From assembly GCF_008806325.1 (NCBI RefSeq), contig NZ_WACR01000005.1:1-64000 (forward strand): a DNA stretch of 64,000 nt. Direction: 5' to 3'. The notes under the pieces are model-generated. The model made no database searches and had not been told where the DNA came from. It was given only the letters and a program-made list of their open reading frames with translations. Source of the DNA: Salibacter halophilus (GTDB taxonomy: Bacteria; Bacteroidota; Bacteroidia; Flavobacteriales_G; Salibacteraceae). The translations under genes and the position numbers were made by a program. Below, piece by piece: positions 8,212-15,621 of the stretch (position 1 is the first letter of the stretch; the number at the start of each line of letters is the position of its first letter).

Positions 8212-9024
8212 TTATTTTGTGAATTTTTCCATGACCTTATTGCTCACTCCTGTATTGGAGAAGCCGCCATCGTGGTAAAGGTTTTGCATGGTTACTTTGC
8301 GCGTAAAGTCGCTGAAGAGCGTGATCGTGTAATCTGCACATTCATCAGCCGATGCGTTGCCCAATGGTGACATTGAATCAGCAAATGAAATAAACTCGTC
8401 AAATCCTTTCACGCCTGTTCCGGCAGTTGTTGGAGTTGGCGATTGAGAAATCGTGTTGATACGCACTTTCTTCTTTTCACCGTAATGATAGCCAAAACTG
8501 CGCGCAATGCTCTCGAGAAGTGATTTGGCATCAGCCATATCGTTGTAATCGGGGAATACACGCTGTGCTGCGATGTAAGTCAAACCAACCACACTTCCCC
8601 ATTCGTTGAGCGCATCCATTTTCATAGCAGTGCTCAATGTGCGGTGAAGCGACATGGCTGAAATGTCCATCGTTTTGTGGTAAAAGTCGTAGTTATTCTC
8701 AGTGTAATGTTTCTTTTTTCTCACATTGGGTGACATCCCGATGCTGTGCAGGATGAAGTCAACCTTTCCGCCAAGGATTTCCTGAGCTTTGGTAAACAGG
8801 TTTTCGAGATCTTCCATGTTGGTAGCATCGGCCGGAATCACCTCGCTGTTTGTAGCATCAGCCAGTTTGTTGATTTCGCCCATTCGCAAAGCGATTGGCG
8901 CATTTGTCAAAACAAATTCGGCTCCCTGCTCGTGTGCTTTTTCAGCCACTTTCCAGGCAATAGACTGCTCGTTGAGCGCTCCAAAAATGATTCCTTTTTT
9001 TCCCTTTAATAAATCAGTTGCCAT
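8212..9024 (-). CDS. fabI: Enoyl-[acyl-carrier-protein] reductase FabI
   Basis: NADH-dependent enoyl-ACP reductase, the last step of each fatty-acid elongation round, 270 aa (usual length). The catalytic residues match E. coli FabI in spacing: Y150, Y160 and K167, in the motif Y-N-D-M-A-D-A-K. The N-terminal cofactor segment GALNEQSIAW corresponds to the FabI G-x5-S-I-A-W motif. The C-terminal segment around residue 250 (LYHDGGFSNTG) is also typical. It is a single gene followed by a hairpin. A -7 box, TACTTTTG, lies upstream on the minus strand (9048-9055). Confidence 0.97.
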   Translation of the reverse strand: MATDLLKGKKGIIFGALNEQSIAWKVAEKAHEQGAEFVLTNAPIALRMGEINKLADATNSEVIPADATNMEDLENLFTKAQEILGGKVDFILHSIGMSPNVRKKKHYTENNYDFYHKTMDISAMSLHRTLSTAMKMDALNEWGSVVGLTYIAAQRVFPDYNDMADAKSLLESIARSFGYHYGEKKKVRINTISQSPTPTTAGTGVKGFDEFISFADSMSPLGNASADECADYTITLFSDFTRKVTMQNLYHDGGFSNTGVSNKVMEKFTK

Positions 9025-9047
9025 AATCTAATGCATTTTTATTGTGC

Positions 9048-9055
9048 CAAAAGTA
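9048..9055 (-). promoter_or_regulatory. Probable -7 box of the fabI promoter
   Basis: On the minus strand TACTTTTG matches TAnnTTTG and ends 23 nt before the fabI start. No convincing TTG -33 element was found at the right distance, so the call is tentative. Confidence 0.4.
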
Positions 9056-9156
9056 AGGATTTACCGCTTTTGAGTTAGTCCGTGAATTGAACGTTTTTGA
9101 ACATCGCTGGCAAACAGTTCAAAATTTTGTTACTTTCGGTACGTAAGCCACGCACA

Positions 9157-9492
9157 ATGCAAAAAACCTTCATCCTCTTCCTCTTTATTGTATCGGCTGT
9201 TACGGTCAGATCCCAAAAGGTTTTCTCAGTCGAGTACGCTCATCAGGCCGATGTGAAAGTCTTCGTAGCTGATTACGAGCACCAGGCAGACTTAAGCGTT
9301 TTCAAGGTAGATTACGGCCATCAGGCAGACGGCAACGAGGGAAAGTGGTTTTTCGTGGAGTACGCACATCAGGCCGATAAAAAGATCTATTTCGTTGATT
9401 ACCAGCACCAGGCCGATATCACTATTTATTTTGTAGAGCACCGCCACCAGAGCGGCTGGAATGATAAATCGAAGAAACACTTATTTTATTGA
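9157..9492 (+). CDS. Secreted HQAD-repeat protein (septoil-knot, DUF6150 type)
   Basis: 111-aa protein with a signal peptide (MQKTFILFLFIVSAVTVRSQ) followed by six consecutive repeats of 12-15 residues, each ending [VA]-[ED]-[YH]-x-H-Q-[AS]-[DG]: VEYAHQAD, ADYEHQAD, VDYGHQAD, VEYAHQAD, VDYQHQAD and VEHRHQSG. The pattern, with a Trp-containing break after the third repeat (EGKWFF) and a terminal SGWND, matches the small beta proteins annotated as 7(1) septoil-knot domains. Their function is unknown. The ATG at 9157 was chosen because it starts the signal peptide. The dispersed word overlaps the cleavage site (9204). The next gene begins 3 nt after the stop. Confidence 0.8.
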   Translation: MQKTFILFLFIVSAVTVRSQKVFSVEYAHQADVKVFVADYEHQADLSVFKVDYGHQADGNEGKWFFVEYAHQADKKIYFVDYQHQADITIYFVEHRHQSGWNDKSKKHLFY

Positions 9493-9495
9493 GAT

Positions 9496-11424
9496 ATGAA
9501 AATCAAACAACTGTTAACTCTTTTAGTAATCTTTATTTCACTCAACTCATTTTCAGAAAATGATACTCTAACTCTTAATGATTTATCAATTGAAGAGGTT
9601 ACAGTCTTCAAGAGAGGAGTTGAAATTAAACGTGTGGGAAAAGTTGAAATCCCAGAAGGTAGAAATGTATTGATATTCCCCAGGCTAGAGAGTTCTGTTG
9701 AATCGAATAGTATCAGAGTCAAAATCGATAATGTAGAGATTCTTTCTATTCAGGAGATTCTCAATTATGACATATCTGAAGTGAAAGACGAGATTAAAAA
9801 TATAGATGACACAATTGATGGGTTACTTAAAGATCTCAAATCACTGCAGTCAGAAGAGAGCATTTTAAAAACTCAAAAACAGCTTCTCTACAATTCAACA
9901 TCTAAGAAAGATGTCGATATTGGTAATAATGAAATTCAGGCAAGACTTACTCTTCTTAAAAAAGAACTTTCATCAATAAACAAAGAGTTATTTTCTAATG
10001 GAGAAAAACAAGAATCAATTGCCAAAGAGATAAGGACCCTAAATTTAAAAAGAGAGAGAATCACATCTCAAATTGAAAAAAACACAAATGCGATCTCAAT
10101 TGAAATAATGAGTTCTAATAAAGAGAGAAAAAACATAGAACTCAAATACTTTTCCAGAGATGCTGGTTGGAATTCAAAATATGATTTAAAAGTCAGGGAT
10201 ATAGAACAACCAACTATTTTAGAAAAATGGGTTGACATTAGACAAAACACTGGTAGAAACTGGGAAAATATAAGCATTAATATCTCATCATATCATCCAA
10301 CAACAGACCTTAAAAGTACAAGTTTGGAAAAATACTATATCGATGAAATGAAACCAGACTTACAAAGTAATGAGCCGGGCGAAATACGAGGAAAAGTAAT
10401 TGATTCAGAAACATTAGAACCAGTACCCTTTGCTAATATTATCATTAAACAAAAGGGAGTTCAAGTTAGCGGCACATCTTCTGATTTTGATGGGAACTTT
10501 TCTTTGAGAGACTTAAAGTCTGAAAGATACACTTTAGAAGCAACTTTCGTTGGCTATAAACCATTGAGAAAAGAGATTGTCGTAGTTCCAGAAGAAGTGT
10601 CGAATATTGTAATCAAGCTTGATCAAAATCTTGAAAGTCTAAAGGAATTTGAAGTTGTAGACTACAAAGTACCGCTAATAGAGAAGGATAATACATCGAG
10701 TGGAAATACATTTACAAACGATAGGTACAAACCAAAAACCAGAAAATCTTCAGAACCTCAAAATAAAAAGGCAATGACTGTTGCTGGTGTTACTATCAAT
10801 TCTAAAAAGTTGTTAAATAGCAGCAATAAATCTTTTTCAAAACTTCCTAAAAAATACTCAATTAAAAGCTCAAGTAGTAAGAAACTTAATATTGAAAAAG
10901 ACACTGTAAATTCAGATTTTAAACTCACAGGAATCCCTAAAAACAACTCAAATGCATTTGTAACAGCAACAATCCCTAATTGGCAGGAATATGGAGTTCC
11001 GCCAAATAGTGTCATCAATATTTTTTATCAAAATGAATTTAATGGTGTATTGAAGCTAGATAAATCATCAAAGACTAATGATACTCTGGATTTAGCTGTT
11101 GGCATTGCAAAGCAGATAATACTTGATAGAGATGTGAAAATTAAAAATGATAGAAAGGGAATTAGGCAAAACAAAAGACAGACGACAGAAGACATCACCC
11201 TCACAGTTAAAAACACGAGCAAATCACCAGTAATAGTCGATTTAAAAGATCAATATCCTCTTGCCAAAAATGAAGAGATTGAAATTGAACTGGTTGAATC
11301 AGGAAATGCTGATGTCGATAAAGATAAAGGAATACTATCATGGGAGGTGACTCTTCAACCGAACGAAACAAAAGAATACAATTTCAAATATACTGTCGAG
11401 TATCCTCCTAATTACAGCTATTAA
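9496..11424 (+). CDS. DUF4139 (MuiA-like) protein with inserted carboxypeptidase-regulatory-like domain
   Basis: 642-aa secreted protein with a signal peptide (about 1-20). The N-terminal domain (about 25-130) resembles DUF4140. It is followed by a long coiled-coil (about 90-205) and the DUF4139 beta region (RDAGWNSKYDLKVRD onward). A beta-sandwich of the CarboxypepD_reg-like type (EIRGKVIDSETLEPVPFANI, about 296-375) is inserted in the middle of DUF4139, before its C-terminal half. Related proteins are named mucoidy inhibitor A; their activity is unknown. The gene is visibly AT-richer than its neighbours and has no copy of the dispersed word over 1.9 kb, suggesting later acquisition. It is co-oriented with thpR. 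Confidence 0.8.
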   Translation: MKIKQLLTLLVIFISLNSFSENDTLTLNDLSIEEVTVFKRGVEIKRVGKVEIPEGRNVLIFPRLESSVESNSIRVKIDNVEILSIQEILNYDISEVKDEIKNIDDTIDGLLKDLKSLQSEESILKTQKQLLYNSTSKKDVDIGNNEIQARLTLLKKELSSINKELFSNGEKQESIAKEIRTLNLKRERITSQIEKNTNAISIEIMSSNKERKNIELKYFSRDAGWNSKYDLKVRDIEQPTILEKWVDIRQNTGRNWENISINISSYHPTTDLKSTSLEKYYIDEMKPDLQSNEPGEIRGKVIDSETLEPVPFANIIIKQKGVQVSGTSSDFDGNFSLRDLKSERYTLEATFVGYKPLRKEIVVVPEEVSNIVIKLDQNLESLKEFEVVDYKVPLIEKDNTSSGNTFTNDRYKPKTRKSSEPQNKKAMTVAGVTINSKKLLNSSNKSFSKLPKKYSIKSSSSKKLNIEKDTVNSDFKLTGIPKNNSNAFVTATIPNWQEYGVPPNSVINIFYQNEFNGVLKLDKSSKTNDTLDLAVGIAKQIILDRDVKIKNDRKGIRQNKRQTTEDITLTVKNTSKSPVIVDLKDQYPLAKNEEIEIELVESGNADVDKDKGILSWEVTLQPNETKEYNFKYTVEYPPNYSY

Positions 11425-11440
11425 CTTTTAAGTAACAACA

Positions 11441-11974
11441 ATGCGCCTTTTCCTCTCCATACCAATCGGAAAGAAAATTGCTGTCAAGTTGGCGAGTTGT
11501 ATTGAGTTGTTTCCTGATGATCACAAGTTGCGGTGGATTCCGCCTGCGAATTACCACATTACGCTTTTGTTTATAGGAGAAACTGGCGAGCAATCGGTTG
11601 GTGAGATTAAAAAGGCTGTAAAAGATGTTTTAAACTCATCTCCTTCTCTACCTCAACTGACTTTTAACGGTTTTAAAACCGTTCCCAACAACAAATCAAA
11701 AATGATTTGGGCTGCCTATGAACAAAGTAAACAATGGCAAACATTTCGCGATAATCTACACTACGCGGTTATCGGGAAGGGAAAACCCGATCACGCAGTT
11801 TTTAGTCCGCACGTGACCATGGCTCGCGTTTACGACAAAAAGCCTATTCAGTGCCCTGATGTAAGCGGTGAAATGGATCTGACCGTAAAACCGAATGAAT
11901 TGATTTTAATGCAATCTTTGTTGAAGAAAAAAGGTGCCGAATACGAGCACATCCATCATTTTCAATTGCCATGA
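11441..11974 (+). CDS. thpR: RNA 2',3'-cyclic phosphodiesterase (LigT/ThpR family)
   Basis: 177-aa 2H phosphoesterase. The two catalytic HxTx motifs are H39-I-T41 (NYHITLLFIGE) and H124-V-T126 (SPHVTMARV), spaced as in ThpR/LigT. These enzymes open 2',3'-cyclic phosphates on RNA ends and can ligate tRNA halves in vitro. The length is normal. The stop codon overlaps the ATG of the next gene (ATGA at 11971-11974), indicating one transcript. Confidence 0.92.
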   Translation: MRLFLSIPIGKKIAVKLASCIELFPDDHKLRWIPPANYHITLLFIGETGEQSVGEIKKAVKDVLNSSPSLPQLTFNGFKTVPNNKSKMIWAAYEQSKQWQTFRDNLHYAVIGKGKPDHAVFSPHVTMARVYDKKPIQCPDVSGEMDLTVKPNELILMQSLLKKKGAEYEHIHHFQLP

Positions 11975-12510
11975 AGGAGAAAGATTTTGCAAAGAGGATT
12001 GAGTATTTTTTGACAACACATCGCACAAAGCAAAAATGCGATGAATTGGCTGCCGAGGTTTCAAAAAATGAAGCTTATTTTGAGGTATTGATCGACATTT
12101 GGAAGCGCGGAAATATTCATCCAAACTACGCTGCCTGGGTCGCTTCACATGCTGTCATGAGAAATGAAGAGCTCTTTAAAAAATACGGGGAGCAACTGTT
12201 CGATTTCATCCCGCATTGCAAAACGAGCGGTGAGGAACGCGAGATTTTGCGCATGGCGAAAGAATCTGAAATATCTGAAGAATGGGAAGGTAAAGTGCTG
12301 GACAACTGTTTGTCTAACATCGAAAACCCTGCTAAAGCGATAGCTATTCACAACTATAGCCTGGAGTTACTGGACAGATTTATGAAACGCTATACCGAGC
12401 TTGAAAATGAAATACTGGAAATCATTAGTCGCAACAAACCGCACTATGCAGTTACGATTCAGCGGAAAATTGACAAGCTTTTTCACAAGCGATCGAGCGC
12501 ATCAAAGTAA
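11971..12510 (+). CDS. Conserved hypothetical helical protein
   Basis: 179-aa, entirely helical-looking, charged protein without signal peptide or membrane segment. The alternating helices (for example KNEAYFEVLIDIWKRG and ENPAKAIAIHNYSLELL) suggest a HEAT-like solenoid. Related Bacteroidota proteins have sometimes been labelled adenylosuccinate lyase-like without good evidence; none of that enzyme's motifs is seen here. It is translationally coupled to thpR by a 4-nt overlap. Its 3' end overlaps the convergent lipase gene by 28 nt. The function is not recognised. Confidence 0.7.
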   Translation: MKEKDFAKRIEYFLTTHRTKQKCDELAAEVSKNEAYFEVLIDIWKRGNIHPNYAAWVASHAVMRNEELFKKYGEQLFDFIPHCKTSGEEREILRMAKESEISEEWEGKVLDNCLSNIENPAKAIAIHNYSLELLDRFMKRYTELENEILEIISRNKPHYAVTIQRKIDKLFHKRSSASK

Positions 12511-13343
12511 GCTGATGGCAGATGTCCCAGAAGCACCTCTTTCTTGCTCAGGTCCTTATAACTCGAAATCGTATCGATTGATCCCTTGATCAATAATTGC
12601 TCTCCGGCATGAGCGTATTCGCTGTAGAAAGGCTTAACGCTCTCTGGCGGTAAATTGGGAATAGGGTCAAAAATGTGTTCGATTCGTTGATGAAATGACA
12701 CACTCTTCTCAAGAGTCTTAGCAAATATAGAATTCCCAACACGCGGACTACCAAACGTGATGAGCCTGGGTTTGAGATCACTCCATTCAAGGGCTGATAA
12801 AGTTGCAAGTGCCGCTCCCAGGCTGTGTCCCGTGATTGTCAACTTCCCTTCTCCTATTTGAGCACTGTCAATGGCTAAATCGACTGCGGTTCTGACTGTG
12901 TCGAACAAATCGTTAAACCCGCTGTGAACCAGCAACTTTTCGCTACTACCGTTCGACCACTGTTTTTGCGTGAACAACATATCGTGGTACCATTCCACCG
13001 CTGCGAGTGTTCCCCTAAAAATTAAATAATGGTCAGATCCGTTGCGCAACAAAACGCCAATAGGCAACACCTTGTTATACCTGCTCTTCCACGGCAACAG
13101 GTTGTTTTCAACATAAAAAGTTGACAGTCGCTCGAATCCTGACGGAACTTCAAATGGAAAATACGGCCCAAACTCTTCCTTCCCGATTAATGTCCATTTC
13201 TTTTGGTTATCGCCAAACCGGGCAGAAAAAGCTTCGGCATATACTCCACAAATCAATTCGAGCAAAAAACGGTATTCTATTCGCTGTTCGCTTGAAATGA
13301 GTTCCTTTTGGTCAGAGCCGGCTAACTCACTGTTGCTTTTCAA
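12483..13343 (-). CDS. Lipase family protein (class 3 alpha/beta hydrolase)
   Basis: Alpha/beta hydrolase with the nucleophile elbow TGHSLGAALA (Ser about 174 when started at 13343) and the oxyanion-hole segment FRGT about 60 residues earlier, as in fungal-type class 3 lipases. A following PRVGN segment and a C-terminal His region (KEVLLGHLPSAYF) supply the rest of the triad. No signal peptide is seen. The start is uncertain: the only upstream ATG (13430) would overlap the TerB-like gene by 104 nt and adds 29 residues that look unlike a lipase. A TTG at 13343, overlapping by 17 nt, is preferred. Substrate unknown. Confidence 0.8.
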   Translation of the reverse strand: MKSNSELAGSDQKELISSEQRIEYRFLLELICGVYAEAFSARFGDNQKKWTLIGKEEFGPYFPFEVPSGFERLSTFYVENNLLPWKSRYNKVLPIGVLLRNGSDHYLIFRGTLAAVEWYHDMLFTQKQWSNGSSEKLLVHSGFNDLFDTVRTAVDLAIDSAQIGEGKLTITGHSLGAALATLSALEWSDLKPRLITFGSPRVGNSIFAKTLEKSVSFHQRIEHIFDPIPNLPPESVKPFYSEYAHAGEQLLIKGSIDTISSYKDLSKKEVLLGHLPSAYFDALDRL

Positions 13344-13731
13344 ACTCCTGTATTTTGTGTTTGAGTCGTTGAAGCATATCGCGTTCCTTCGAGTTGGTAT
13401 TGTAAAACGCACTGGCAACAGCATCGGCAATTTCTACAGTTGCTTTGCGCAGTTTCGCATCAAAAGCAGAGTGGTGATCATCAACGTAGCTGATGAAATC
13501 GATAAAGCATGTTTCAGGATCTGCCGATTGTTCCTGGCAACTTTCAAACTGCATTTCTACGTAGTAAGCACTGTCTGTTCCAAACTCATCAGTTGAATTT
13601 TCAACCGGAACGAGATCCTTCACTACTTTTTCGTGCATGGCTTTTCGTTCTTTCTCGGCAACCTTTCCATCAGATTTTGCGACAGCATAGAGCAGCTTTC
13701 CCAGCTCAGCATAAAAATTTTTGTAGATCAT
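13327..13731 (-). CDS. TerB-like small cytoplasmic protein
   Basis: 134-aa helical protein. The N-terminal segment ELGKLLYAVAKSDGKVAEKE resembles the TerB family (tellurite-resistance/DUF533-like), in which this helix-loop-helix carries acidic residues that may bind metal. No tellurite-resistance partners are nearby, so the name says little about function. The stop codon lies inside the following lipase gene, suggesting coupled translation. Confidence 0.65.
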   Translation of the reverse strand: MIYKNFYAELGKLLYAVAKSDGKVAEKERKAMHEKVVKDLVPVENSTDEFGTDSAYYVEMQFESCQEQSADPETCFIDFISYVDDHHSAFDAKLRKATVEIADAVASAFYNTNSKERDMLQRLKHKIQEFEKQQ

Positions 13732-13797
13732 AAAATGTCATTTCTGTTGCCACTAAGATACAATTCTGAAACGACAGATGGAGCATTAAAAAGACCG

Positions 13798-14157
13798 TTA
13801 ATCCTCACTTTTATTTTCAACGAGTAGGAACATATTCTCATCCAGTTCAATATATCCCTGATCGTAACAGAAGAAATATATACCGCCTTTTTTGGTACGG
13901 AGTATATGAGTAAAGTAATTGAAATTAAACCCGTTTTGTAAGAGTTTTAATTTGGAGATCTTGGTTTTACCTCCATCATTGAGATCGTTGAGTATGCAGC
14001 GGTTTTTCTTGAGTTTTTTGTTGATCTTGCGGTAATAAGCATCTTCATCGCGGTGTTTGCGATTGTGATAACTACTCCTGCAATCTGCATCGCAAAAGCG
14101 TTTATCAATTCGGCCCCTCAACTTTTCACCACATTCTAAACAAGCACGTTCACTCAT
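13798..14157 (-). CDS. Zinc-ribbon-like hypothetical protein
   Basis: 119-aa cytoplasmic protein starting with a C4 metal-binding ribbon: C-L-E-C-G (CxxC) followed by FCDADC (CxxxC), with the linker GRIDKRFC. This is a common arrangement in short Bacteroidota proteins of unknown role. The basic stretch after the ribbon (SSYHNRKHRDED) suggests nucleic-acid contact, which is inference. The start at 14157 was chosen over an ATG at 14181 because a -7 box (14179-14186) would place transcription start between the two. Confidence 0.7.
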   Translation of the reverse strand: MSERACLECGEKLRGRIDKRFCDADCRSSYHNRKHRDEDAYYRKINKKLKKNRCILNDLNDGGKTKISKLKLLQNGFNFNYFTHILRTKKGGIYFFCYDQGYIELDENMFLLVENKSED

Positions 14158-14178
14158 AGCTGTAGGTGTTGGTTTACT

Positions 14179-14186
14179 CAAATGTA
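14179..14186 (-). promoter_or_regulatory. -7 box TACATTTG of the zinc-ribbon gene
   Basis: A perfect TAnnTTTG on the minus strand, 21 nt before the chosen ATG (14157). Its position rules out the longer open reading frame starting at 14181. The -33 element is weak. Confidence 0.5.
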
Positions 14187-14297
14187 ATAAAAATAAATAA
14201 ACTTTATAGTTAGCTTTTTAATCAGGTTTTAATGAAATTAAACAACCTTTATTTGAGCATTATCGTTGAAATACTAATCATCTTGATTGACCACATG

Positions 14298-14309
14298 TGA
14301 CTAAAGTCA
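14298..14309. promoter_or_regulatory. Possible operator TGAC-TAAA-GTCA upstream of the copper locus
   Basis: A perfect 4+4 dyad with a 4-nt spacer, extended imperfectly to TGTGAC...GTCATA. It lies 37 nt upstream of the first gene of the TonB-receptor operon. A related dyad is found 49 nt upstream of the MbnP gene. A -7-like box, TATTTTTG (14333-14340), lies between site and start codon. Confidence 0.4.
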
Positions 14310-14346
14310 TAATACAGTGAAGTAAAAAGGATTATTTTTGTTTCAA

Positions 14347-14715
14347 ATGAAATTCATTTCATCCATATTGCTAATTGCACTGTTTGGCTTTACACAGTTT
14401 TTCAATGCTGTGCTATTTGTCAATTACCGCATGAATGTGGACGAGATCACGGAGTTGTTTTGTGAAAACAAGGATAAACCTGAACTCAACTGTAACGGTA
14501 AATGTCACTTTAGCCAACAACTCATGGGTGAAACAGATGAAAAAAGAGCTCCACAGGAAATTTCATTTTTACCTGAACAAACACTTTATTTTGGATCTGA
14601 CTGTGAAGAATTTTCCTCTGGATCTGACCAAAATAAGAACTCTTCAAACTTCTTTTATCAGATCTCATATTCCTTTTTAGCACCAATTGAGGTGTTTCAT
14701 CCACCCAGGGCATAA
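14347..14715 (+). CDS. Small exported hypothetical protein, first gene of copper-related operon
   Basis: 122-aa protein with an N-terminal hydrophobic segment (signal peptide or anchor, about 1-25). It is followed by a conserved Cys-containing block, LFCENKDKPELNCNGKCHFSQQL, whose CxxxC and neighbouring His could bind a metal. Small proteins with this block are often found before TonB-receptor genes in Bacteroidota; their role is unknown. The weakly conserved tail carries two GSD-encoding stretches, one an exact copy of the dispersed word (14620) and one a single-mismatch copy (14593). The start at 14347 begins the signal segment. Confidence 0.7.
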   Translation: MKFISSILLIALFGFTQFFNAVLFVNYRMNVDEITELFCENKDKPELNCNGKCHFSQQLMGETDEKRAPQEISFLPEQTLYFGSDCEEFSSGSDQNKNSSNFFYQISYSFLAPIEVFHPPRA

Positions 14716-14766
14716 GTCTTACCCCTATTACTTCATACTTTTTTATCAACTTAAAATCAAAGACTT

Positions 14767-15600
14767 ATGTTACTCAAAAATATTAAAGTTTGGGTCTTAA
14801 TGGCGCTAATTATTGGAGCAAGTACATCATGTAAAGACGATGACGATGATGACAACACTCCCACACCAACAAATAATCCTTTTAAAAACTATGTAATCCT
14901 GGGAACCAGTGATGATGACAATGACGATGACGACATTGTGATTTACGGTGAAAAGGAAGCTTTTGTGGGATACAACAAAATCTGGATCGTAGAAAAAGAC
15001 GATGACGGAACTGTTGATGACAGCTTTTTAGAAGATCAGGTAACGATAAATCCGGTTATGGATATGCCTATGCACTCTCACAGTGCTCCTGTAGAACAAC
15101 CTGGAACTCCTGATCAAAACGGTGCTCGTCAAGCAGCAGTCGTATTTGTGATGCCTACAACTGCAGGTGACTGGTACATTGATGTTACGCTTACTGATGA
15201 TAACGATTCAGAAACACATCGTGTGAAAATAAACAGTGTCGTTGAGCCGGAAGAAACGAGAACTAAAAGCTTCTACACTCCCGACAGTGCTCGCTATTTT
15301 GTATCGCTCGTAGAACCATCAGACCCTGAGGTTGGAATCAACGATTACGAAGTTGTGGTTCACGAACGCAAAACGATGATGTCATGGCCTGCAGTAAACG
15401 GATTAACGATGGAGATCGATCCGGAAATGCCTACGATGGGCCACGGTTCACCAGACAATGAAAACCCGGTAGAAACGACTAACGGGCACTACGTTGGAAA
15501 AGTGAACTTCACCATGACAGGCTACTGGAAAGTCAATATGGTTCTCAAAGAAAACGGAAACGACATCAAGGACGACCTTTTCTTCGACATCACGTTCTAA
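14767..15600 (+). CDS. Met/His-rich surface lipoprotein with YtkA/FixH-like domains
   Basis: 277-aa lipoprotein, Cys22 followed by KDDDDDD. A Lys/Asp-rich segment right after the cysteine is the known surface-export signal of Bacteroidota lipoproteins. Two similar beta-sandwich units follow, each with a Met/His cluster: MDMPMHSHS (about 98-106) and EMPTMGHGS (about 220-228). They resemble YtkA/FixH-like domains with potential copper ligands. It stands directly upstream of an OprC-like TonB receptor, so a role in capturing copper and handing it to the receptor is inferred. A second acidic run (DDDNDDDD) lies near residues 51-58. Confidence 0.78.
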   Translation: MLLKNIKVWVLMALIIGASTSCKDDDDDDNTPTPTNNPFKNYVILGTSDDDNDDDDIVIYGEKEAFVGYNKIWIVEKDDDGTVDDSFLEDQVTINPVMDMPMHSHSAPVEQPGTPDQNGARQAAVVFVMPTTAGDWYIDVTLTDDNDSETHRVKINSVVEPEETRTKSFYTPDSARYFVSLVEPSDPEVGINDYEVVVHERKTMMSWPAVNGLTMEIDPEMPTMGHGSPDNENPVETTNGHYVGKVNFTMTGYWKVNMVLKENGNDIKDDLFFDITF

Positions 15601-15621
15601 GAATCTCTAAAACATATTGAT

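Noticed and set aside
9181-9480. The HQAD DNA repeats as a CRISPR-like array
   Set aside because: The repeats are short, degenerate and in frame within a signal-peptide-bearing protein, with no unique spacers.
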